A DNA stretch of 64,000 nucleotides, taken from assembly GCF_947254095.1 (NCBI RefSeq), contig NZ_CAMYBV010000001.1, positions 62,001-126,000 on the forward strand. The letters are read 5' to 3'. The notes beneath the pieces are model-generated. The model was given only the letters and a program-made list of their open reading frames with translations, was not told the origin of the DNA and searched no databases. A program made the position numbers and the translations under genes. This document shows positions 58,428 through 64,000 of this stretch, one piece after another. Every line of letters starts with the position of its first letter. Position 1 is the first letter of the stretch. Origin of the DNA: an uncultured Mobiluncus sp. (GTDB lineage Bacteria > Actinomycetota > Actinomycetes > Actinomycetales > Actinomycetaceae).

Positions 58428-59111
58428 CTAGATGCCCACCAATATCAAGGGCAGATACACCACCCACGTGATGTAGGCGCCCGTGATGAGCCACGGGCCG
58501 AAAGCAATGTCTTTATCTAAATCAAGTTTTTTACGGATGACCTGGATTAAGGCAAACGCGCCGCCCAAGAGTGAGGCCAGTAGCAGCATCGCTAGGGGCG
58601 CGAACCAGTTATAAAGACCTAGCCATGCGCTGAGCAGCGCCGCGAGCTTGACATCTCCCATCCCTAAACCAAAATGCGTGGCGAGAGCCAAAACCAGCCC
58701 CATAGCTAGACCCAAAACCCAGATCCTCGCCAGAGCCTCGGTGTCATGGCGAATCAGAGTGACAATGGTCAGTACAGGTAGAAGCATCGCGGCCCCCAAC
58801 CCCAATAGACGGTTAGGCAGCAGCCGGTAGAGGGCATCAGTCAGGAATAACGCACAGAATGGGGCGGTACCCAGGTACACCGGCAAGGTGACGAGGAAAT
58901 GGGTGAAGCACAGACCGTGGGAAAAATAGTTGAGAATAAGCCACTGGATAACATTGAGGAGGACCGTAGCCAAGGTCAGGCACAGCGGAAACGGCAGGTA
59001 AAACAGGTCCGGCAATTCGATGCGACGCTGGCGCAAAATTTTGGTCGTGACCGCGCCCACCGTGTAACCCCAGATTCCGCTGAGAATCCACGCCAGAACG
59101 TGCCAGAGCAT
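58428..59111 (-). CDS. Prepilin peptidase (A24 family), stand-alone
   Basis: Aspartic membrane protease that trims type IV prepilin-like signals. The 227-residue protein has about seven membrane helices, the first active-site Asp in FLTDALYRLLPNRLL and the second in the GMGDVKLAALL motif. It lacks the N-terminal methylase domain with its cysteine pairs, like TadV/CpaA or ComC-short types. AAGGAGGGGGAGGG lies directly before the ATG, an unusually strong and long purine-rich ribosome site. No pilin, ATPase or secretin-like gene is in the window, so its substrates (Tad/Flp pili or competence pseudopili) are encoded elsewhere. Confidence 0.88.
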   Translation of the reverse strand: MLWHVLAWILSGIWGYTVGAVTTKILRQRRIELPDLFYLPFPLCLTLATVLLNVIQWLILNYFSHGLCFTHFLVTLPVYLGTAPFCALFLTDALYRLLPNRLLGLGAAMLLPVLTIVTLIRHDTEALARIWVLGLAMGLVLALATHFGLGMGDVKLAALLSAWLGLYNWFAPLAMLLLASLLGGAFALIQVIRKKLDLDKDIAFGPWLITGAYITWVVYLPLILVGI

Positions 59112-59332
59112 CCCTCCCCCTCCTTGAGAAAAAGCTTAATCACTGCCCGTATTTTGGCTGAGCAACAACTGTAAATTGCTTCTATTTTAGCTGAGTAAAG
59201 CGTGAAGATGGTGCTGTTTTCTCAAAAATTGTGCATGGAGAGCCAGAGCCTTCACGTAGCTCCCACACCATCAAGGCATCAAGGACTCGTGCGACCAAAC
59301 GGGCGAATCTTAAAAAAACTTTTCTCAAATGC
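59112..59332. other. Divergent intergenic region with two direct repeats
   Basis: Two near-identical 16-base direct repeats, TATTTTGGCTGAGCAA (59150-59165) and TATTTTAGCTGAGTAA (59183-59198), start 33 bases apart, about three helical turns. On the minus strand each contains a -10-like (T/C)AAAAT, so they may be tandem promoters or regulator sites for the prepilin peptidase. The rest of the stretch shows no supported gene. Confidence 0.5.
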
Positions 59333-59361
59333 TTGTTTTTTATCACGGTGAAATGTAGTCT
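59333..59361 (+). promoter_or_regulatory. Candidate promoter of the maltodextrin operon
   Basis: TTGTTT (59333-59338) and TAGTCT (59356-59361) are 17 bases apart. The expected start near 59368 lies at the edge of the LacI-type operator. Confidence 0.5.
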
Positions 59362-59369
59362 TTATCTAT

Positions 59370-59385
59370 ACGGAAACGTTTCCGT
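59370..59385. promoter_or_regulatory. LacI-family operator
   Basis: ACGGAAACGTTTCCGT is a perfect 16-bp palindrome with the central CG typical of LacI/GalR-family sites. It overlaps the expected transcript start, 48 bases before the binding-protein gene. A sugar-responsive repressor (MalR-like) is expected; its gene is not in the window. Confidence 0.85.
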
Positions 59386-59432
59386 AACGACTCCCCAGCA
59401 CCGGTGCTGCGGAGCGGACGCTAGGAGAAAAA

Positions 59433-60767
59433 ATGGCAAGTAAATTCACAAAAATCGCCGCCTTATTGTCGGCAACCGCTTTGACCCTGACCCTGAGCGC
59501 TTGCGGTGGCTCTGATAACACCGCCGCCGATGACGGCAAGGGTAAAGTTTATTACCTCAGCTTTAAACCTGAGCAAGACGAAACTTGGCAAAAAATTGCC
59601 AAGGCCTACACCGACGAGACTGGCGTTCCGGTAAAGGTTGTCACAGCAGCATCCGGCACCTATGAACAAACTCTTAAGGCAGAGGTGACCAAGAAAGAAG
59701 CTCCGACCCTGTTCCAGATTAACGGTCCGATTGGTATGCAATCGTGGAAAGACTACACTGCAGACCTCTCTTCCACAGATTTCTACAACAACCTATTGGA
59801 TAAGTCGATGGCAGTCGGAGAAGACGGCAAGATTTACGGCGTTCCCTATGTGGTAGAAGGATACGGGATCATCTACAACCAATCAATCTTAAACAAATAT
59901 TTTGGTCTGCCCGGCGCCAAGGTCACCTCGATGGAGGAAGTAAAGAATTTCGACACCCTCAAGACCCTGGTTGAAGACATGCAAGCTAAAAAGGCAGACT
60001 TAGGCATTGATGGGGTATTTGCCTCCACTTCACTAAAACCCGGTGAGGACTGGCGTTGGCAGACTCACTTGGCGGATTTACCTGTTTACTTTGAATACCA
60101 GGACAATGACACCGAGGACATGGATGAGTTGGAATTCAAGTACAACAAGGAGTACAAGAACATCTTTGACCTTTACCTGAACAACTCCACAATTGCGCCG
60201 ACTTTGGCAAGTTCCAAAGCTGTGACTGACTCAATGGCAGAATTCGCTCTGGGTAAAGCCGCAATGGTGCAAAATGGTAACTGGGCATATGGTCAGATTT
60301 CCGAAGTTGCCGGAAACACGGTTAAGGCTGAAGACGTTAAGATGCTCCCCATCTATACCGGCAAGTCCGGAGAGGAAACTCAGGGCTTGAACATCGGTAC
60401 TGAGAACTTCTTCTCAATTAACTCCCAAGCCTCACCTGCTGATCAAAAGGCATCGATAGATTTCGTGAACTGGTTGATTTCCTCCGATGGTGGCAAGAAA
60501 TTCATGGTCGACGAGCTTGGCTTCATTCCCCCGTTCAGCACCTTTAGCGAAGCCGAACAGCCCGCTGATCCGTTGGCAAAGGAAGTTGTTTCTTACATGT
60601 CAAACAGTGAACTTAAGACCATCCCGTGGGTATTTACTACGTTCCCGAGCCAAACCTTTAAGGACGACTTTGGCCAGGCGCTGTCCCAATATGCCGCCGG
60701 TCAGATGAAGTGGGATGCGGTAGTCAAAATGTTCAAGACGGGCTGGGCTGCTGAGAAGCAATCCTAA
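59433..60767 (+). CDS. ABC transporter sugar-binding lipoprotein (MalE-like)
   Basis: The 444-residue extracytoplasmic binding protein has a signal with lipobox LSAC (C24) and a family 1 solute-binding fold (VYYLSFKPEQDETWQKIAKAY; later MVQNGNWAYGQI and the QGLNIGTENFFSIN segment). With two MalF/MalG-type permeases and malQ behind it, maltose or maltodextrins (for example from glycogen) are the likely cargo. AGGAG lies six bases before the ATG. A perfect LacI-type operator is upstream. Its codons are more A+T-rich than those of the housekeeping block. The exact sugar cannot be read from sequence. Confidence 0.88.
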   Translation: MASKFTKIAALLSATALTLTLSACGGSDNTAADDGKGKVYYLSFKPEQDETWQKIAKAYTDETGVPVKVVTAASGTYEQTLKAEVTKKEAPTLFQINGPIGMQSWKDYTADLSSTDFYNNLLDKSMAVGEDGKIYGVPYVVEGYGIIYNQSILNKYFGLPGAKVTSMEEVKNFDTLKTLVEDMQAKKADLGIDGVFASTSLKPGEDWRWQTHLADLPVYFEYQDNDTEDMDELEFKYNKEYKNIFDLYLNNSTIAPTLASSKAVTDSMAEFALGKAAMVQNGNWAYGQISEVAGNTVKAEDVKMLPIYTGKSGEETQGLNIGTENFFSINSQASPADQKASIDFVNWLISSDGGKKFMVDELGFIPPFSTFSEAEQPADPLAKEVVSYMSNSELKTIPWVFTTFPSQTFKDDFGQALSQYAAGQMKWDAVVKMFKTGWAAEKQS

Positions 60768-60779
60768 TAGTCACATTCC

Positions 60780-60824
60780 GGTGAGGGGCGAACGCTTCTA
60801 ACCTAGGCATGTTCGCCCCTCACC
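60780..60824 (+). other. Long hairpin between binding-protein and permease genes
   Basis: A perfect 14-bp stem (GGTGAGGGGCGAAC with GTTCGCCCCTCACC) and a 17-base loop lie 13 bases after the first stop. There is no T tract, so it is likely a 3' stability element or partial terminator that keeps binding-protein mRNA more abundant than permease mRNA, as in other mal operons. Confidence 0.75.
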
Positions 60825-60860
60825 GATGCCACAAATACACAATTTTTAAAAGAGATAATC

Positions 60861-61706
60861 ATGGAACAAAGTCTTAAACGATGGGGTTTAGTATTCACCG
60901 GTCCCACTCTGCTCGCATTTACAATCGCTTTTTTGGCTCCATTCTTTATTGGTATTTACCTTTCATTCAGCAAGTTCACCACGGTAACTAACGCTACTTT
61001 CAACGGAGTAGAAAATTACATCAAAGCCTTTAGTGAACGTCAGGGATTTGTCCACGCTCTGGGGTTCACAGTATTAGTCACGGCTATAGCAATCATTACT
61101 GTCAACGTGTTTGCCTTATCTATCGCCTATCTGTTGACTCGCAAGCTCAAAGGAACCAACTTTTTCCGTACTGTATTTTTTATGCCGAACCTCATCGGTG
61201 GTATCGTGTTGGGCTATACTTGGCAAACTATCATCAATGCAGTACTGAGGAACTTCGACACTACTCTGGTCTCCGATGCACGACTTGGTCTGTTTGGTTT
61301 AATACTCCTGTTAAACTGGCAGCAGGTTGGCTATATGATGGTCATTTATATTGCCGGCTTGCAATCAGTTCCTCCAGATTTAGTCGAAGCTGCACAAATT
61401 GATGGTGCCAGTCGTTGGCAGGTTATCCGGCACGTGACGTTACCGATGATTATGCCTTCCATCACAATTTGTACTTTCTTAACTCTGAGTAACTCGTTTA
61501 AATTGTTTGACCAAAACTTGGCGTTAACCAACGGCGCCCCATTGAAACAAACAGAAATGGCTGCTCTAAACATCGTCAACACCTTCTTCGGCAAGGTTGG
61601 CTTCGAAGGCGTTGGTCAAGCCAAAGCTGTCATTTTCTTCCTCATTGTTTCTTTAATCGCATTCTTACAACTACGCATCACCCGCTCAAAGGAGGTTGAG
61701 TCATGA
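60861..61706 (+). CDS. Sugar ABC transporter permease (MalF-like)
   Basis: The 281-residue permease has six membrane helices and the EAA loop EAAQIDGASRWQVIRHVTLPMI that contacts the ATPase. It lacks the extra N-terminal helices of enterobacterial MalF, as usual in gram-positives (UgpA/MsmF class). The ribosome site is weak (AGAG 7-8 bases upstream). It follows the long hairpin and overlaps the second permease by 4 bases. The ATPase (MsmK/MalK type) is not in the window and is often shared by several sugar systems. Confidence 0.9.
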   Translation: MEQSLKRWGLVFTGPTLLAFTIAFLAPFFIGIYLSFSKFTTVTNATFNGVENYIKAFSERQGFVHALGFTVLVTAIAIITVNVFALSIAYLLTRKLKGTNFFRTVFFMPNLIGGIVLGYTWQTIINAVLRNFDTTLVSDARLGLFGLILLLNWQQVGYMMVIYIAGLQSVPPDLVEAAQIDGASRWQVIRHVTLPMIMPSITICTFLTLSNSFKLFDQNLALTNGAPLKQTEMAALNIVNTFFGKVGFEGVGQAKAVIFFLIVSLIAFLQLRITRSKEVES

Positions 61707-62611
61707 GCACTCCTGTTCTGACTTCTGCGCCTGGCAACCACACGAACCAGATCACGACGACCACCGCTCACTCAAGCGGCGTAACTGTCGGTAAATTCAT
61801 CACCTATATTTTCCTGACAATTCTCACAGTCATTTTTATCGGTCCGTTATTGTTCATACTCATGAACTCCTTTAAGGGACGTTTCTTTATTTCCGACGCA
61901 CCGTTTGCACTTCCCGTTGGACAATACTTCGCGGGAGTTACTAACTATGTGCAAGGGCTAGCAGCCACCGGATTTTTCTCAGCTTTTGGCTGGTCAGCTT
62001 TTATCACGGTTTTTTCCGTAATCATCATTGTATTCTTTGCAGCGATGACCGCCTATTACATCACGCGGGTGAAAAGCTGGTGGACCAATCTGATTTATTT
62101 GGTACTGGTTTTTTCTATGGTGGTTCCATTTCAGATGGTCATGTTTCCAACCGTAAAAATTGCCGATTCATTAGGTTTAGCTAATCCCCTGGGCATGATT
62201 TTGTTGTACCTGGGATTCGGTGCGGGACTTTCAGTATTCATTTTTTCTGGATTTATCAAGGGTATTCCCATAGATGTTGAAGAAGCTGCCATGATTGATG
62301 GATGTGGACCTCTGCGAAATTACTTTTTGGTGGTTCTGCCAATGTTGAAACCCGTAACGATTACCGTATCGATCCTGATGACCATATGGGTATGGAATGA
62401 CTACCTGTTGCCATACCTGGTAATCGGTCTGTCCACTCCCTACAAGACTATTCCCGTAGTAGTACAACAGCTAGTTGGTTCCCATGGCTCCAACGACATG
62501 GGAGCGATGATGGCTATGCTTGTCTTGGCAATCATTCCCATCGTGGTTTTCTATCTATTCTCACAGAAGTACATCATTGAAGGTGTTGTGGCTGGAGCGG
62601 TGAAGGGCTAA
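61703..62611 (+). CDS. Sugar ABC transporter permease (MalG-like)
   Basis: The 302-residue permease has six membrane helices after a hydrophilic Thr-rich N terminus of about 28 residues, and the EAA loop EEAAMIDGCGPLRNYFLVVLP. It pairs with the MalF-like permease, whose stop it overlaps (ATGA), with AAGGAGG 9 bases upstream. malQ starts 2 bases after its stop, so uptake and breakdown of the sugar are on one transcript. Confidence 0.9.
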   Translation: MSTPVLTSAPGNHTNQITTTTAHSSGVTVGKFITYIFLTILTVIFIGPLLFILMNSFKGRFFISDAPFALPVGQYFAGVTNYVQGLAATGFFSAFGWSAFITVFSVIIIVFFAAMTAYYITRVKSWWTNLIYLVLVFSMVVPFQMVMFPTVKIADSLGLANPLGMILLYLGFGAGLSVFIFSGFIKGIPIDVEEAAMIDGCGPLRNYFLVVLPMLKPVTITVSILMTIWVWNDYLLPYLVIGLSTPYKTIPVVVQQLVGSHGSNDMGAMMAMLVLAIIPIVVFYLFSQKYIIEGVVAGAVKG

Positions 62612-62613
62612 CT

Positions 62614-64000
62614 ATGCGAATGAGGCAAGCTGGTATCTTGCTACCGGTGTTCTCCCTACCCGGATCCTACGGGATGGGTTCAATGGGCAGTTTTGCCTAT
62701 CATTTCATCGATGCTTTAGCCCAAGCGAATCAACGTATCTGGCAAATTTTACCCCTCTGCCCTCCGGGATATGGCGGCTCGCCTTATTCAAGCCAATCCG
62801 CCCAAGCCGGAAATCCCCTCTTCATTGATTTAGACAATTTGGTGAAAAGGGGGTGGATTGAAGCCTCTCAATTGCAAGATTTGGATTGGGGGGCTCAATC
62901 CCCCTATATCGATTATGCAGCAGTAAGCCAATCAAAGCACCAGGCACTGCGCTATGCTTACGCTACGTTTTGCTCACATGTTTCACGCGATTCATTTGAA
63001 CAATTTCGCGCCAGCAATCCCTGGGTTCGAGATTATGCCTTGTTCCTGGCACTCAGTCATGAATTTAAGCACAAACCGTGGCAAAAATGGCCGAAAGAGT
63101 TAAGTCATCGTGAACCACAAGCCTTGGCTCGAGTTGCTGCAGATTTGCGTGAAGAAATCGAATTTCACGAATTTTGCCAGTGGGTCTTTGAAACCCAGTG
63201 GAACGAACTGCACGACTACGCAACCGGTAAAGGGATCAAAATTCTGGGAGATATACCCATATACGTCTCTCTCGATTCCGCAGATACCTGGGCTAATCCG
63301 CAACTGTTCCAACTGGGTTCCGACTTTTATCCCAAAAAAGTGGCTGGAGTACCTCCGGATGGTTTCTCTGCTACCGGTCAAATTTGGGGAAACCCACTTT
63401 ATGACTGGCAAGCGCACCAACGCTCCAACTTTTCCTGGTGGAAGGAACGCGTCGGTCTCCAGCTACAACGCGTAGATATCCTGAGAATCGACCATTTTCG
63501 CGGTCTGGAGTCGTATTTTGCCATTCCTGCTGACGCGACCAGTGCGGTGGCGGGAACTTGGGAACCAGGACCGGGCATTGACTTTTTCACAGCTTTAGAA
63601 AAGCAATTGGGCACGCTACCATTGGTGCTTGAGGATCTCGGATATTTGACTTCTGCAGTTGAAGACCTGCGCAATGCGACGGGTCAACCAGGCATCCAAC
63701 TCATTCAGTTTGCCTTCGACAGCCGCGAACCTGCAGATTATTGGCCTCATGAAATTCCGAAAAATTCGGTTGTTTATACAGGAACTCACGATAACGACAC
63801 GCTGCAAGGCTGGTTTGCCAGTCTCGCCCCAGAAGATCAAAAACTGGCCAGAATCTACTGCGGAGCTTCCCACACCGCAATTGAGGACATGCCCCAGTGC
63901 TTCATAGCCCTGGCAATGACCTCCGTGGCGGATACCTGCATTATCCCCGCTGCGGACTACTTGGGGCTGGACAGCTCGGCTCGTATAAACACTCCGGGGC
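62614..64000 (+). CDS. malQ: 4-alpha-glucanotransferase MalQ (3' end beyond the window)
   Basis: GH77 amylomaltase that rebuilds and shortens maltodextrins in the cytoplasm. About 462 codons are visible with no stop by base 64000. It starts RQAGILLPVFSLPGSYGMG without an extra N-terminal domain and has IWQILPLCPPGYGGSPYSS, the nucleophile Asp in ILRIDHFRGLESYF, the acid/base Glu in LVLEDLGYLT and the third Asp in YTGTHDNDTLQGW. The Thermus-type enzyme is ~500 residues, so little is missing. GAAGGG lies six bases before the ATG. It is coupled to the MalG-like gene, which supports maltodextrin as cargo. Confidence 0.95.
   Translation, partial: MRMRQAGILLPVFSLPGSYGMGSMGSFAYHFIDALAQANQRIWQILPLCPPGYGGSPYSSQSAQAGNPLFIDLDNLVKRGWIEASQLQDLDWGAQSPYIDYAAVSQSKHQALRYAYATFCSHVSRDSFEQFRASNPWVRDYALFLALSHEFKHKPWQKWPKELSHREPQALARVAADLREEIEFHEFCQWVFETQWNELHDYATGKGIKILGDIPIYVSLDSADTWANPQLFQLGSDFYPKKVAGVPPDGFSATGQIWGNPLYDWQAHQRSNFSWWKERVGLQLQRVDILRIDHFRGLESYFAIPADATSAVAGTWEPGPGIDFFTALEKQLGTLPLVLEDLGYLTSAVEDLRNATGQPGIQLIQFAFDSREPADYWPHEIPKNSVVYTGTHDNDTLQGWFASLAPEDQKLARIYCGASHTAIEDMPQCFIALAMTSVADTCIIPAADYLGLDSSARINTPG

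Noticed and set aside
1..64000. CRISPR arrays, tRNA or rRNA genes, IS elements, prophage
   Set aside because: No evenly spaced repeats, no tRNA acceptor/T-loop signatures, no rRNA sequence and no transposase, integrase or phage protein were seen on either strand by eye; a computed scan would be needed to exclude short remnants.

Overview
The window reads as a chromosome segment from a host-associated actinobacterium of moderate G+C content. It carries RbpA, mIHF, a GarA-type FHA protein, a fused PafBC regulator, a HelY helicase, Ppm1/Lnt and a DUF3866 protein, all typical of Actinobacteria. Gene order at three places matches the Mycobacterium tuberculosis layout as I remember it (garA-merR, helY-paf-his, and aroC-to-rpe). 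A chemotaxis receptor, the lack of proteasome genes beside pafBC, the putA/putP pair and a maltodextrin operon fit a motile member of the Actinomycetaceae such as Mobiluncus. That genus call is inference; no database search was possible.

Layout. 0-6 kb: the 3' end of uvrB, then putP-putA (proline import and oxidation) on the minus strand. 5.9-10.1 kb: a manganese (yybP-ykoY) riboswitch leader and terC, a secreted trypsin-like protease with cell-wall-binding repeats, an SBF-type transporter and a YciI-like protein. 10.2-19.6 kb: uvrA-msrB, a DsbA-like membrane thioredoxin and a 1,699-residue divergent DUF4011/DUF3320 helicase-nuclease-like protein. 19.7-22.3 kb: garA, two MerR regulators and rbpA. 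22.3-32 kb: ppm1, lnt, helY, a small membrane protein, pafBC, DUF3866, and hisE-hisG. 32-35.7 kb: a chemotaxis receptor and an FMN-riboswitch-controlled ABC transporter (ribX-ribY type) with no ATPase gene nearby.

35.7-58.4 kb is a long minus-strand housekeeping block, in transcription order: aroC, aroKB fusion, a degenerate shikimate-kinase-like gene, efp, nusB, then pyrR-pyrB-pyrC-carA-carB-pyrF, mihF-gmk-rpoZ-coaC-coaB-metK, and priA-fmt-rsmB-rpe. It joins aromatic amino acid, pyrimidine, CoA and SAM synthesis with translation start and elongation. A PyrR-binding loop precedes pyrR. 58.4-59.1 kb holds an isolated prepilin peptidase. 59.3-64 kb is a more A+T-rich plus-strand operon (binding protein, two permeases, MalQ) behind a perfect LacI-type operator; malQ runs off the window.

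The most interesting signals are regulatory. The terC leader can be folded as a complete translational ON switch, since the same bases pair either with the aptamer or with the ribosome-binding site. A riboflavin-type riboswitch drives an ABC transporter without an ATPase. At least seven genes appear leaderless, with a -10 box exactly six bases before the start codon. A kinase-dead shikimate kinase paralogue overlaps aroKB in the slot that holds aroQ and pepQ in mycobacteria. I saw no CRISPR array, tRNA, rRNA, IS element or prophage.
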